Source: Protopterus annectens (lineage: Eukaryota > Chordata > Ceratodontiformes > Protopteridae). From it: a DNA stretch of 64,000 bases. The DNA is taken from assembly GCF_019279795.1 (NCBI RefSeq), contig NC_056739.1:13560968-13624967 (forward strand). The letters are read 5' to 3'. The notes under the pieces were generated by a model. It was not told the origin of the DNA. It ran no database searches and worked only from the letters and a program-made list of their open reading frames with translations. Below, in pieces: positions 18,757-31,924 of this stretch. Numbering within the stretch: the first letter of the stretch is position 1; each line of letters begins with the position of its first letter. The position numbers and the translations under genes are program-made.

Positions 18757-18774
18757 ACAATTACCTTTTATGTT
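18757..18774 (+). repeat. Left target-site duplication of L1-like copy
   Basis: The 18-bp string ACAATTACCTTTTATGTT is repeated exactly at 32399-32416. The two copies bound a minus-strand L1-like element that has since been split by DIRS elements C and D. Confidence 0.85.
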
Positions 18775-20306
18775 TAAAACCTTTATTGAATTACCACTTA
18801 AGACATAGGCAAACATACACTTAATATAAAAGAAAACAAACCATGTTAACATGCTCACAACTACAATTATAATTATTTATCACAAATATTCTTTTATACA
18901 ATTATCATCAATCTAACATTACATAAATTGCTCAGTTCCTGCCTTCTCTTAAACCTCACTCCTTCTCCAAAACATTATTATTCATGTACTGTTCCCACAA
19001 TTTCCATTTTCTCTATGTAATTTGCTGCTATCATTTTCTAAGGATATCACTTCCAGTTCTTTTCTCTCTGTTACAATTCTCACTGCTTCAAATATAGTTG
19101 GTTTAGTCTTTGATTTCCATTTTCTAGTGATTGATTTTATGGCAGCCAACAGAGTTAAATTTAACAAGGCCTTACTGTGTCCAGGAAATTCAGATCCTAT
19201 ACCTCAGCTCAAATTAATAATTTCCATAGCTACAGTTACTTGCTCACCCAATATTGCTGATGAGTATTCTGTATGTGATTTTTAAAGTCTGCCAACTCAT
19301 TACACTTACAAAACACATGTTCCCAGTTACCTATTTTCCCCCATAATACCTCCAGCATTTGCCATCTACCCGAGTAAAAATTCACTGGAGTCTGCTTTGG
19401 GTATAAAAACACCGATGCAAACACTTCCAAGCAAAAATCTTCTAGACTATGTTGCATATTATGGGGTCATACATAAGTCCTGCTATTGTTTTCTAGTGAA
19501 TTGCTTATCCAGTCTCTCTTCCCAGTCTTTTCTAATCTCCTTTGATTGATTCCTATAATTATCATGCAATATATTGTATGCCTTTCTAATTATCCCCTTT
19601 TTAACATCAGTTTCTGTCCTAGATCCAACTAAAAAGTCTACCTGGGCAGGTCTTTCATTTAGGATTTCCTAATCCCTTTCTCCTTAACTAAACTCTATCA
19701 ATCCCTGATAGTAAAGGCAGTCTCTAGCCTATAGTCAGAATGTCTTCTTGGCCTCTTCTCATTCTATTACTTTTCCCTCTGTAGTTAATTTTTCCCAGTG
19801 TCTTGGTTCTTTCCCAGTTCCCTTCAGTAAATTCCAACCCCCCCTGCCTATACTCTGTACCTCTAATTGCAGTTGTTCCTATCTGCAGAACCTCCTTTCG
19901 CCATTCCTTTGTTGGTTTAGTTCTTAGGATACTTTCTGCTACTTTATGAATTCAATATACTGTATGGCTGTTATTCTCCGTAAGGATCTGCATCCCAAAT
20001 TCCACTCTCTTCTTATTTCTTGAACACCCTAGCTTCATCATCATCCCTTTCTTTGAATTATAGCTTTCTGCTTGTGTTATGTATATGAACCTTAACTGTG
20101 TAGCTCTAAAATATTCCTGCAAATCCCCCAACCACCTTGTTCAATTCCTGCAAATCCCCAAACCACCTTGTTCAATTGGATCAACTTATTCCACTTGACC
20201 TTTGCCCTCTTCCCCTCCCATATAAAATCCTTCAACTCTTTATTAATTACTGCCCACAACTTCTCCTCTGATTGATAAAAATATGCCTAACCTGTGTAGA
20301 AAAAAA
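18775..20306 (-). mobile_element. L1-like LINE, 3' part (fragment 1 of 3)
   Basis: Minus-strand translation gives decayed ORF2 C-terminal sequence. It includes LLAAIKSITRKWKSKTKPTI (19106-19165 region), a Cys-containing block WEHVFCKCNE (19290-19330) and IAGLMYDPI further upstream. The WK-K-x-PT segment near the end and the C-x-C block are typical of L1/Tx1-clade ORF2 ends. Stops and frameshifts are common. The 3' end abuts the 18-bp duplication, and no long poly(A) is left. Element C interrupts it at 20307. Confidence 0.78.
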
Positions 20307-20618
20307 CAAGTTACGTCTTACCATAACGTTCCATCTGTGTTGTCAATCTTCATCTATTTTTAACTTGTAGGTTAGAGTTCCGATCCTAGGAATTGATCTG
20401 GCCGTTATAAAGCTCACCTAAGCCAAAAATCTCTCGAGCTGCTGGTCTACCCACAATACACCTCTCTACATTACCTCAGATCGAGTTTACCATCATGCTG
20501 AAAAAGGGAGTTCTATAGAATATTACAGAATCCTTGTCCAAGGTATCCTTAACAATAAGAACCCAGGAGAGGATGTTGCTCCTCCAGAAGTCTAAAGGAG
20601 GGGGCAAGTGGGAGGGAT

Positions 20619-20716
20619 GCAAGAATAGATGAAAATCGACAGCAAAAATGGAATGTTATGGTAAGACAACTTCTTTACCTGATGTTGTCAATCTTCATAA
20701 ATTCTTGATTGCTGGA
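20619..20716 (+). repeat. Internal complementary region of C
   Basis: The first arm complements the left terminus (20307-20370). The second arm (GATGTTGTCAATCTTCAT) complements the right terminus near 25400-25424. Confidence 0.78.
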
Positions 20717-20751
20717 ACAGAGTCCCCAGCTACCTTATATCCTGGGTGACC

Positions 20752-21700
20752 TCAAGGAAGAATATTCCTGAGAACTATAGAACCAAAGGAGACTCTCCCT
20801 TTGGAGACCATATCCAATTTGTACTGAGAAATAAAGGTATGTGGATTAGCCCACATTGCAGCTGCACAAATCTCTGATATAGAAGCTTTGGAATGAAAAT
20901 CATCTGATGTTGCCATAGATCTGGTAGAATGTGCCTTGAATGGCATAGGAAGCTTTATGTCATTTTTCTCGTAAATTAAATAAATGCAATTCCTTAACCA
21001 TTTGGAAAGGGTCACTTTGGATAATGACTTGCCCAAAGTCGCACTGGCAAAGGACACAAATAATTGGTCTGATCATCCGATCATCTTACTTGTTTAGTTT
21101 TGTCAAGATAGAAAAGTAATTGCCTGTGTACATCCAAAAGGTGCAAGCAGTACTTGGCTTTATTTGAATAATTTGGAAAGAACAGAGGCAAGTATATAGA
21201 CTGGTTAATATTGGACTCTGATATCACTTTAAGGGAAAATAGGGTTCGGTCTTAATGACACTCTGTCTTTGTGGAAAACCAAGCACGTTGCTTTAGAGCA
21301 TAAAACCTGTAAGTCAGAGACTGGCCTTGCCAAACTGACAGCTACAGGGAACAATGTTTTCCAAGAGAGGAATTTTAAATCACAAGTCGCTGCAGATTCA
21401 GATGGAGGTGCAGTAAGTGACTGTAACACAAGGATTAGATCCCAATGTGAGAGAGGGTCTTTGAATGGGGGCTTTAGGTGGATAGTGCCCTAAAGAAAAC
21501 CCTCACAAAGTCTGTGAGAAATTAAGGGTTGATCCCCGATACCATTATGGAAATTTGAAACAGCTGCTAAGATAACCTTGATAGTAGAAGCAGAAGCTCC
21601 TTTACTAAAGACGGCAGTTAGAAACTCCAGAATTTTCTCTACTGGCACTGAAAAGGGGTCTAGACCTTTGTCAGAGGCTCAAATAGAACATCTCTTCCAC
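20752..21700 (-). pseudogene. Tyrosine recombinase of C, decayed
   Basis: The C-terminal 101 codons (20752-21057) keep KAHSTR and ANPHTFISQY, so the His, Arg and nucleophilic Tyr remain. An upstream piece (21229-21429) keeps the region before the first arginine but reads SLARPVSDLQ where relatives read SARRVSEL, so the catalytic Arg appears to be Pro. Frames are broken in several places. It is not expected to be active. Confidence 0.78.
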
Positions 21701-23823
21701 TTACTAAGGTAGACAGTCCCAGTGGATGGTTTATGGGATGCCAACAATATGCGCCAAACGGGGGGAGGAACACCATTATGCCTGGTGACTACCGGAACTG
21801 GAAAAACCAAGAAGTCAGCTTCAGACTCTGAAGACTGGGATGCACTAGTCCCTGGGGGTGGGAAAAGAGATTTGGAACTGGGTCCAGAATCCAAGGGCAG
21901 TGTAGTAGATGAAGCCAGAGGAAAGGAAACCATATCTGTCGAGGCCAGTAGGGAGCAATGAGGATCACTTTGCTTCTCAACCAAGCTGCTTTCTTTAGAA
22001 AAACAGGGATCAGAGGGAGGGGGGAAAGGCATAAGTGAGACCCAGGGCCAATCGCGGAGAAAAGCGTCCCTGGGGGACTTCCCCTGAGGGGGAATTAGGG
22101 CAAAGTAGCTTCTGCACTTGTTGTTTAGGGGTGAAGCAAACATGTCACAGCAAGGCTGGCCCCAGTGAAGCAAGATCTCCTTCACTACTCTGGAGTTCAG
22201 AGACCACTCTTGAGGCATGAGGATGCAATTGCTCAGTTTGTCAGCTATCACGTTTGAACTCTCCAGGATGTGCATTGCTATCAGAAAGCAGTTGGAAGTT
22301 ATAGCCCATTGCCACACTCGAATGGCTTCTCGACATAATGGATAGGATTTGGTTCCTCCCTGTTTATTGATGTACCAGACTACCAACATGTTGTTCGACT
22401 GTACAGCTATCATTCCTTGAGGAAAGGCAGAGTGGAATGTTTGCAATGACAGAAGCACTGCTCTTAACTCTAGAATATTGAAATGCAAATTGGCCTCGGA
22501 GGGGGGCCAAGTGCCTTGGAATGTCTTCCCGAGATAATGCCCTCCCACCCCATCTGGGAAGCATCCATGGTCACTAAGGCTTTGGGCTGAGAAGGAACAA
22601 AGGGATGGCCTAGAAGAATCTCCTCTGAGTGCATCCACCAAGATAGGTCGTTCTTGCATAGACTGGATATAAAAAACAAATGGTTCATGGGGTGGGTTAG
22701 AATAGTCCATTGGTGTTCAAGTAACCATTGGAGAAGTCTCATATGAAACTCTGCCAATGGAACCAATGTGATCGCAGCTGCCATAGAACCCAGTGCTTGC
22801 AGAATTAGTTAAGCAGGAGTTTTGTCGCAGTGAAGAACAGGAAAGATCTGTGACTGAATTTTCTGTAATCTGTGTAGTGGAAGTGATACAATGCAGGAGA
22901 CAGTGTTGAGGCGAGCTCCGATAAATTCAATGCCCTGTGTAGGAGTTGGTTGAGATTTTGTAGAATTGACCGTTATGCCAAACTGAAGGACTAGATTCAG
23001 AATGTAGTCCATAGTTTGTAGAAGTAGATGCCTGGTGGGAGTGGTGAGGAGCCAGTCGTCTAAGTAAGGAAACACTCAGAATCTGTGCAGCCTCAGATGT
23101 GCTGTGACTGCTGCCATACAGTTGGTGAACATCCTGGGGGCTGTGGTGAGACCAAAGGGCAGCAGTCTGAACTGAAAATGACTGGCTCCCATTCGGAAGC
23201 GAAAAAACTTTCTCGAGCATTTGTCCACCTTTATGTGGTAATACGTGTCTTGAAAGTCGATAGAGCACATCCAAACTTTCTCTAGGAAAGGGAGAATTGA
23301 CTGACCCATTACCATCCATAATTTTACTTGCTGGATGAACTTGTTCAGGACATGGAGATCCAAAATTGGCTTCCAGAGCCCCATTTTCTTCGGTACTAAA
23401 AAGAATCTTGAGTAAAAAAACGGATCCTAGTGAGTCTGGTGGGACTTCTTGGATGGCTCGTTTTTCTAGAAGCTTTTCTATTTCTATTGCTGCTTGAACT
23501 CTGTGACTGGGTGGAATGTCGGGGAGTTTTGTTGGGAGTCTTGGGTAAAGGGTGAAGGAAATTAGATAACCTCTGGAAATGATCCTTAGCACCCAGGCAT
23601 TGGTGGTTGTATGTCGCCAGGCATTCGGGTGCAAGGAAAATCTTCCTCTGACTGCTTCCAGAGGTAAGCAATTGGGGTCACAGGGGAAGACTCCAATAAC
23701 ACAGGGGCCACATGAAATGCAGTGTCTAAAGTTGTTTCCATAGCCTGAAAGCCAGGATCCCCTGAGGAGGGATGGGTGCCAAAAACCGAGATAGACAAAC
23801 TTGGAACTGGCATCACACCCCAC
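21679..23823 (-). pseudogene. Pol of C, decayed
   Basis: Reverse transcriptase blocks are readable at 23076-23384 (CSIDFQDTYYHI, GLTTAPRMFTNC) and 22809-23075 (YLDDWLL, so the catalytic Asp pair remains). RNase H and the C-terminal region are readable at 21679-22480 (VVWYINKQGG, IADKLS, CDMFASP), but the TDN aspartate block reads QSNNM. The frame shifts near the G-rich RNase H start (22540-22560), the same place where A and I break. Confidence 0.82.
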
Positions 23824-23899
23824 CCTGAGAGCCCCACCTGACAGACTGGAATCAAGGAAGGGTCCATTGCCAACACAGCCAAAAAGGACCTGGTTAGTT

Positions 23900-24950
23900 C
23901 CATGAAAAAACTCGGAGCTGGCTAGAATCCCCTGGGCCCAACTGTGAAGACACAGTCCCTGGGATCCGACAGTGCTGAAGGCACCAAGGGAGCCAGGACT
24001 AGACTTGGTGCTGAAGACAGAAGTGCTGTCAGTGCCAAAGCTATTGGTACCTGGGATGCTGAAGTCGAAAACTCTGAAGCCTGCATCAAGGTTAGAGGAG
24101 GAGAATATGTAGGGGTGGATGGAGAAAAACCCACTGCGCCACAGGGGAGAGGGGCTTGAGAAAAGGATGGAAGACCTCGGGCTGCCAATATCTGATCCAC
24201 CAACCTAACAACATCAACCTCAGAAAAACTTCTGGTGGAGCGCATACATAAACCAGAAGGTGATTCGGGTCTTTCCATGAATGGACTGGGGAGCTAACCA
24301 TGGAACAGGTCCAAGGATGGGAATAAACAGACCTGAGTTCTGAGGACAATAATAATTTCAGTACTGTCTGCACAGAGGGTGAAATGGGCACTGAACTGGT
24401 CAGAGTGGCAGTCGGCACCGAAATTGGAGCTGTGGTCAAGGTTGGAGCCATAATCGCTATACTAGGAACAATTGTCAAAGCTGGTGTAGAAGGCACTGGT
24501 GAAGCATTTGGTGCCAGAGATTTTGTCTGCTCAGAGAGCCTTGGAACCTTAACTTTCAGTTCTAAAGATGAAACCTCGGAAGGGTGCTTGTGTTTCTTGA
24601 CAATCAGTGCCGATGGAGACATCAGCACCAAATGACTGGACTTTTGGATACAGAGGCTGGAGAAGACTGGTCAGCCTTGGACAATGCTTTCTTGAAAGGG
24701 AGTTTAAGGAGCGCTTTGAGGATCACTTTATTCTTTCTTTCTTTCTGCCAAGGTTCTATTACTGAAACCTTGGCAGATGGAGCAATCCACACTTAAATGG
24801 GGTACACCTAAACAATTAATGCATTTTTCATGATTGTCTGAGTTTGCCATTTTCCTGCCGCACTCAGAACATTCTTTAAAGCCTGTTGTAGAGGAATTTT
24901 TTTTCTGCCATTCTACATCAAAAGGAAATAGAAAGGCAGAAGGACAGAAA
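23900..24950 (-). pseudogene. Gag-like ORF1 of C, decayed
   Basis: The N-terminal Cys/His module is clear at about 24750-24900: FKECSECGRK, CINCLG and CSICQGF. A Ser/Ala/Pro-rich region follows in fragments (24092-24631 and 23922-24278). The GTn microsatellite lies just upstream of the start. Multiple frame changes exclude a full-length protein. Confidence 0.75.
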
Positions 24951-24968
24951 ATAGGATCGGAAAGAAAG

Positions 24969-24969
<1 letters not shown>

Positions 24970-25041
<72 letters not shown>
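24970..25041 (+). repeat. (CA)n microsatellite, about 35 units
   Basis: A pure CA run upstream of the Gag start of element C. Translation on the minus strand gives alternating Val and Cys residues, which is not real protein. Confidence 0.97.
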
Positions 25042-25042
<1 letters not shown>

Positions 25043-25224
25043 GAAAACAGAAGAAAAACTACCAACAATGCTAGCAAAGTTACCAAATAGGAAAGAGAAA
25101 GAAGAGACTACTAGCAATGATAGGGAAGAGAAATACCAGCGGTAAAAGAAAAACTCACTCAAGGGTAGCTCAATAAGAGAAAAACTTTAACGGGAAAAAT
25201 TAAGAAATTAACAAGAAATTAGTT

Positions 25225-25424
25225 ATAAAATAATTATAAAATAGCTATGACAGAGTCAGCTGACATGTCTTATTCGCAAGAGCAGCAAATGAGATCTGAG
25301 GTAATGTACAGAAGTGTATTGTGGATAGACTAGCAGCTCGAGAGATTTTTGACTGATGCGAGTTTTATAATGGCTGGATCGGTTCAGAGGATCAGAACCA
25401 AATAGATGAAGATGACAACATCAG
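25225..25424 (-). repeat. Terminal inverted repeat of C (5' end of element)
   Basis: Contains AGCAGCTCGAGAGATTTTTG, the inverted partner of 20420-20450 in the left repeat. Confidence 0.8.
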
Positions 25425-25821
25425 ATCTAAAGAAACTAAACATTTTTTCACTGCTTGTATCTTGAGATCCATATCCATAAACAAAAGCTTCCAGTTTTTT
25501 AGTTTTTGTATTATCTTTTGTTTAATCTCTTCCCACTTATCCTTAGCTGCCATAACAGAATCCTTTTTATCCCAACTTCTAAATACTTTATTTTATTGTA
25601 TCCTTGTAAGTATGGGCATTTATGAACGAATTTGTGTGGGTAAGTCATTTACAACTACAGCCTTTTGTTTGTCTTCATTAATTTCATATCCTGAAAAGAC
25701 TTAAAACTGTCTCAAAATATTCCACAACACACAGATGTCCTTTTCTGGTTTTATCAGGTACAAAATAATATCATCTGCAAATAAAGTCATCTTTCCTTGT
25801 CTACTATACCAGTTATAAAAA
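25425..25821 (-). mobile_element. L1-like LINE, middle part (fragment 2 of 3)
   Basis: Minus-strand translation reads the L1 reverse transcriptase core LFADDIILYL near 25755-25790, followed by FSGYEINEDKQK near 25660-25700. Elements C and D bracket this 397-bp piece. It is collinear with fragments 1 and 3. Confidence 0.85.
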
Positions 25822-26165
25822 GAAGCTATGTACTCACCATAACGTTCCATGTTTGTTGTCCATAATCTCGCCTTCATTCTTGCTGGTTGGTTTCAAAACC
25901 GAGCATCGGTTCTGACAGCCTATTACTAAAGCTCGAGAGCTTCCAGTGGCTCGAGGCTATACCCTATCCCATGATGTTTAGGAAAGATTACCCATATCTT
26001 GTTTGCAAGTTACTAACATATTTTGAAATTATATACAAAATCCCAAGGTAATAGTTATTAGTCTATGTCTCATGAGACAAGAAGGGAAGCAGAGAGCAAA
26101 ATTCACAACCAATAAATTTCCTCTCGATCCTCCAGGAGCGAAGGTTGGGGGAAGGAGGGTGGGAC

Positions 26166-26273
26166 ACAAGAATGAAGGCGAGATTATAGACAACAAATAT
26201 GGAACGTTATGGTGATTACATAACTTCTTTATGTTATGTTGTCCTATCTCACCTTCATTCTTGCTGGTTGGGA
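26166..26273 (+). repeat. Internal complementary region of D
   Basis: The first arm complements the left terminus. The second arm (ATGTTATGTTGTCCTATCTC) complements the right terminus at 32060-32101. Confidence 0.82.
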
Positions 26274-26284
26274 CAGTGTCCCTA

Positions 26285-27240
26285 GCACCTGCTTTCTTGG
26301 TTGGCTCAAGGGAATAAACTCTTCAGAACAGTGGAACCAAAGTAAGCCCTGTTCCAGGAGGCCATGTCTACTTTGTAATGAGTGATAAAGGTATGAGGTT
26401 TGACCCATGTGGCTGCAGCACAGACTGAATCCATAGGTAATCTGGCTTGAAAGGCGGTCAAAGTTGACATAGCTCTTGCTGAGTGGCCTCTAATTTTTCC
26501 TGGCAGTTGTTTATGCTGAGAATTATATGGTAGGTAATAGTGTCAGTAAGCCATTTTGACAAAGTAACTTTTGATATTGGTGCACCTTTTTTGTTTTCTG
26601 AGAAGGAGACAAATAACTGGTCAGATTTTCTAAATTATTTTGTTCTATGTAAGTAGAACCACAACTGTCTGTGGACATCCAATTGGTGTAGCTTATATTC
26701 TGCCTTGTTGCCATAGTTTGGAAAAAGACAGGCAAGTTGATGGACTAATTCAAGTTGGTCTCAGAACATACTTTGGGAAGGAATGAAGGATTGGTTCTAA
26801 AAGGGAGGGCATGTGGATAGAACTTGAAGTTCTGAAACCCTCCTAGCTGAAGTGATGGCTATCAAAAAGACTGTTTTCCATGTTAGAAGTTTTAGTTGGC
26901 AGGAGGAAGCTGGTTCATATAGTGGAGGAATCAGGGTAGTCAGTACCAAATTGAGATCCCAAAGGAGATGGTGGTTCCCTTATTGGATGCCTTAGTAAAA
27001 AGGTACCTCTCAGGAAAGGTTTCCACAATCTGTGAGACATTATTCTTGATCCCATGTCTCCCATGTGGTAGTTAGATATGGCAAACAATTGTACTCGTAT
27101 GGTAGCTGCTGCTGCACTTTCATTAAAAAGTTCTGCTAAGAAATCTAAAATTGTCTGGAAGCCTGGCTAAGATTGGAAGTGGAGCAGCCAAGCTGTCAGT
27201 TTGAGGGTTTGGCTAGAGGGATGGAGCGTACCTGATTAAT
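26285..27240 (-). pseudogene. Tyrosine recombinase of D, decayed
   Basis: Translated in pieces, the end reads KPHTFITHYKVDM near 26350-26400, keeping His and Tyr, and upstream GHSARAM in place of HSTR near 26470-26500. No long frame survives; the only open stretches are about 70 codons. Confidence 0.72.
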
Positions 27241-27243
27241 GAG

Positions 27244-29287
27244 TCAGAAGATCTGGTATTGGATCCAGAATCCATGGCTCTTCTCGGAGATGGGGGCCAT
27301 AGGAAGGGGAACCAGATTTGACAAGGCCAGTATGGAGCGATGAGTATTAACCTGCAACTCAACAATTTGACTTTCTGTATAACTTTGGGGATTAGTAGAA
27401 ATGGGGGAAAGGCATAAAGAAGTTGTATGGGCCAATCGTGAGCAAGTGCATCCCTCCTTGGTGACTCCCCCCGCAGGGGGGATTAGGGCAAGGTAGCTGC
27501 TGCATTTGGTGTTTATGGACATGGCGAAAAGGTCGCAGCAAGGCTGGCCCCACTTGCGAAAAATCTGGTTCTCAATTTCCCGTTTTAGGGACCACTTGTG
27601 AGGCATTAGAATTGCTCTGCTCAATTTGTCTGCTATCATGTTGGATTTCCCCGGAATATGTACTGCAATCAGAAAACATTGAGAGGAGACTGCCCATTGC
27701 CATACTCTGAGCCTCTCAACAGAGGAGAAAGGATCTGGTTCTGCCTTGTTTATTGATATACCACACTACCGATATATTATCTGTCTGTACTGCAATTGTA
27801 CCTGTTGGAAGAGAGTTCTGGAATGCCTGCAATGCCAAAAGCACTGCTCTTGTCTCTAGGACATTGATGTGCAAGTGGTACTCGTGCTCCTGTCAAGTTC
27901 CTTGGACTGTCTTTCCCAGATAATGCCCCCCACATCTGGGAAGCGTCCATGGTCACTGTAGCTACTGGTTGTGGTAGAGTGAATGGTCTGCCCAAAATTA
28001 CTTGGGTGGATTGAAGCCACCAGCATAGGTCCTTCTTGCAGGAGTCTATGATGATGATCTTGTGGGAAATGGGTAACTCCTGCATGGACCACGGAACGAA
28101 AAGTATCCACTGGAGGACTCTCATGTAAACGTGTCAGAGGTACCAGTGTTAAAGCTGTTGCCATAGTACCCATGACCTTTAAAACGAGAGACTTGATGAT
28201 GCAGAGTCTGTACTCTGTCGTGAGGTAGTTTTGCTACCATGTCTTCTGTATTTAAGTCTGCCCCTATGAATATAATATGCTGTGATGGCAACAAGGCAGA
28301 TTTTTTTAAATTTATGGTAATGTCCAGTTCCGAACATAGATGAATGGTGGTGTCTCTTGCTTTGGTTAGTAGATGCTCTGTGGTGGCAGTCACAGAAGCC
28401 AGTCTTCTAAGTATGAAAAAATCCGGAATCCTAGATGCCTCAGGTGGGCTGTGACTACTGCCATGCATTTGGTGAACACTATGGGGGCTGTAGTGAGAAC
28501 AAAGGGCAGAGCTCGGAATTAAGAATGACTGGCTCCCAGCCAAAAGTGTAGATGTCTCCTGGATCGCCTGTCCATTTTTATATGGTAGTAAGCATCTTGA
28601 AGATCTATTGAGTACATCCAATTGTCTTTTCCAGAAAAGGGAGAACAGACTGCAGTGTCACCATCCGAAACGCTTGATTTTTTTTATGGACTTGTTCAGC
28701 CTGCTGAGATCCAAAATGGGTCTTCAGTCCCCTGTTTTCTTTGGAACTAAAAAGAACCTTGAGTAAGTTCCGGATCCGATTTGGTCTGTGGGGACTTCCT
28801 GGATGACTCTTTTTCTAGCAACCTTTGTATCTCTTGGGTTGCTTGATCCCTTTGACTGGGTGGAATGTCTGGGACTGATTTTGATTCTAGAGGTGGGGAT
28901 GAGAAGGGTATGTTGTATCCCCTGGATATTATCGACTGTACCCATTTGTCGTGAGTGTTCAGCAGGGCTTTTGGATACAGTGATAGTCTGCTCCCGACTG
29001 CCTCCAGAGGTGGACAGATGGGCCTCCTTTCAGGAGCTTTGGAAGGGTCTGCTAGAGAACGTATCTCTGTTGCCCTGATTTTGTGGACCCCCCTCTGCCA
29101 TGAGGTCGGTGTCTTCCATTATTATTTCCCCCTCTGCCCCTGGGGGAAAATTCACCAAGTGCGTCTGGCAATGATCTTTGGGTTTTCTGGAACCACATTT
29201 TTCCTCCTTTTTGGCTTTGGAAGTAAGGCCTGGTAGAGAGGGATAAACATACTCCCACAGCAGACAGTTTTGCCTTCCTGCTCGCAC
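27244..29287 (-). pseudogene. Pol of D, decayed
   Basis: Pieces in order are FFLVPKKTGD (28724-28945), then a reverse transcriptase piece at 28121-28621 in changing frames. After that come the RNase H start MDASQMWG (27777-28124) and MIADKLSRAILMPHKWSL with CCDLFA (27244-27639). The YLDD box is damaged: the DNA reads as FILRRLASV in the open frame. Frame changes occur at the G-run of RNase H, as in A and I. Confidence 0.8.
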
Positions 29288-31323
29288 CTGGTCATAGTCT
29301 CTTTAACTTTTGGCCCGAACAAGAATGCACCATCAAAAGGGATGTTAATGAAGGAAGATTTGAAGGGCTCAGTAAACTTGCAAAGGCACATCCAGGAATG
29401 CCTCCTCAGAGCTATTCCTGTACCTGCTACCCTACTCACGCCATCGGCTGCATAAGAGATGAGCCTGACAGAGGAGTTGACTACAGAATTTAAGGTAGCA
29501 AGCTGTATGGTCACCTTGTCTGACACGCCTGCAGTTGTAGAACCTTGGAGCGTATCTCCTAGCTCCTTCAGGGGATCCCGCTGGAGTCTGGTAAAATGAA
29601 TTAAGTAGTTCAGTGACCTGTGTGTAAAGGCCGCTGATGTGAACATACGCTTTCCATATCTGTCCATCGCTCGAGGTTCCTTATTCAGTAGATGGACAGA
29701 TGAAGTCTCAGCTAACTCCTTTTTGGTGGCTGCCACCACCACCACCATACCATCTACTGGGACACTTTTGGTCAAGAATTCCTTATCAGATGGGGCAGTA
29801 ATAAATTTGTTGGGCCTCCTCGGAGTATGTTTCATAGATTCTGGAGAGTCCCATGCCCTTCGACTGACTACACCAAGGAGCTGATCAAAGGGCAGAGGCA
29901 CCCAAGAGGTGGATGGTCGACTCCCAAATGCCCCCAGGTATACGGACTCATCAGAAGGGGTACGGAGCTTCCAGCCACCTCTCTGCTTCAGGATCTCGAG
30001 GATGTCCGAGAAGGAGACATCATCAGAGTGTGACCGTGGGGACCCTTCTGAATCCTTTAAGTCCATATCTGAAGTGACAGACTCATCAGGGGAGTCCAGA
30101 TGTTTCCTCTTACATGTTTTCTTCCAAGGGACCTCCCTGGAGGGATACTCTGGGGAGGTTTCAGAAGAAACAGTCTCACCCGATGGGGTGTCCTATGACA
30201 TAGGGTCTCTACGCCTGGGGGGAGGGGGTTGTAAGGATGCAGACTCCGACACTTTTTGGGGAGGAATGTTCGGGTCTGAGAGTGGAGCCATCTGGGATGA
30301 CAGCACTCTCCTCATGGACCTCAAAGGCACCACGGCCTTGCTCAGAGGGAGCTCCCGGCTCTGAAGAACCAGGAGACTGCCCCTAAACCAAAGCCATAGG
30401 CTCCGAGGCAGACGTAGGTACGAGCTGACCCGCGCCGAGGCCCCGATAGGTAGATTCAGATCCGACAACTGTCTGATCCAACTCTCCTCCCTGGACCCGA
30501 TGGAGGAGCATTGGCTCCTAGACCCCTCTCTGGACAACAGCACCGATGAGGTTGGAGCACAAGTTGGAGCTGAAGATCCTGGAACAGATCTCAGCTCCAA
30601 CAGTTCTACTACTATCGATTCCAAACACTCTGGCTCCAAAGCTAACAGTTGGTCTGGAGGAGGAATTGGTACAGGAGTGTTAATGACTGTCAGGGCGTTC
30701 TCCACAGGGGGAGGGATCGAAAAAATTTTGGCCAGCGCCAAAGTCTGAAGGAGGCTCCTTACCACCTGCTCCATCTCATCATCTGATAAACTCCTGGGAG
30801 ATCAAGAGGAGTGGACTGAAGACTTGGCTGATTAGAGAATAGGTGAGTGCAGCACCGACGGGACCAGCTCCAAGACAGGGGACTGGCTCCAGCTACAGAA
30901 CTCTATCTGTTCCAAAAGCACAGGTAGAACCGACGAGATAGACTTTTTGGGTCCGAAAGCCTTCGGGTCTGAGATCGGTTCCTTTGGCTGCTTCCTCAGT
31001 GGCTCCGAAGCTGGCACCGAGGAGGATGCTCATTTGTTGGACTTGTTCGATCTCTGTGAATGGGTTGACTTAGGGGAACTCTGTTTCCTTTCGATTGCCT
31101 CTGAAAAGGGAAACTTAAGTAAACCCTTAACTATCAATTTGTTTTTACGTTCTAGCAAAACCCTAGAACTAAAACCATGACAAACAGCGCAAGATTCCTG
31201 CAGATGGACCGCACCCAAGCAGTAAACACAACTAATGTGCCCATCTGTCAGGCACATTTTCTGATTACAATTGTCACATTTTTTGAAGCCCAAAGGCTTT
31301 GCCTCTTTAGTATCCTTTGACAA
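29152..31323 (-). pseudogene. Gag-like ORF1 of D, decayed
   Basis: The start at 31323 reads MSKDTK and the Cys/His module is complete (FKKCDNCNQK, CVYCLG, CAVCHGF). The first frame closes after 97 codons at 31030. A Ser/Pro-rich section lies at 30193-30774, and the conserved C-terminal block (FTHRSLNYLIHFTRLQRDPL) is within an open 304-codon frame at 29152-30066. Confidence 0.82.
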
Positions 31324-31924
31324 TGCAACAAAGCTTTATCTAACCAATGGCTTTCACTAACCAACAATTTTAGCTAACTAACCCACCTTATCAGTGGTAC
31401 AGAGAAATGCTAGACAAAAAAGGTCAACAAAAACAGAGAGTTTTCTACCTTTTTTTTTTTTAAGAAACACTAAACAGGAGAATAGCAGCAGCAAAGGAAT
31501 CAGGGAGGCCTCTAACTTAAATGATGATCTCTTCTGGTAAGAGGAGAGGTCTCTAAGTAAAACAACGCTCCCTGAAAAAACAGTGACCAGGGGGAGGGAA
31601 AGCCTTCTAACTTAAATGGGCTGAGAAAGGAGTTCTCTAACTTAAACGAACTCCTGAGCATAAAAACTAAAGGGATAACACTGACTACTCAACACAATAA
31701 AAGCCTTAAACAACAAAGGAATATAACAATGAGGGATATGGAAAAAACAGGACCTAGCGGGGACAAAGAACCGTAGGCAAACAAACAGCCAAAAGGTGAA
31801 GCAAGTTTTCACAGCAAAAATAAACTAACAGTAGATATAATCAACTGGTATACCAAAAAAGCAATTTATCAGTAACAAGAATACAAAAAAATCTTTCTAC
31901 TAAGCCGGGAGCTTAGTAGGAAGC

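Larger units (their letters stand above)
20307..25424 (-). mobile_element. DIRS-type retrotransposon C (divergent lineage, decayed)
   Basis: The terminal repeat starts CAAGTTACGTCTTACCATAA and ends GATGACAACATCAG. The internal complementary region is at 20619-20716. Recombinase, Pol and Gag follow in the usual order but with many stops. It is inserted in the L1-like copy between 20306 and 25425. Sequence divergence from A/B/I marks it as a separate lineage. Confidence 0.88.

Noticed and set aside
24728-25162. Open frame with a long Val-Cys repeat
   Set aside because: The repeat is the translation of a (CA)n microsatellite. Only the downstream Cys/His module belongs to Gag of element C.
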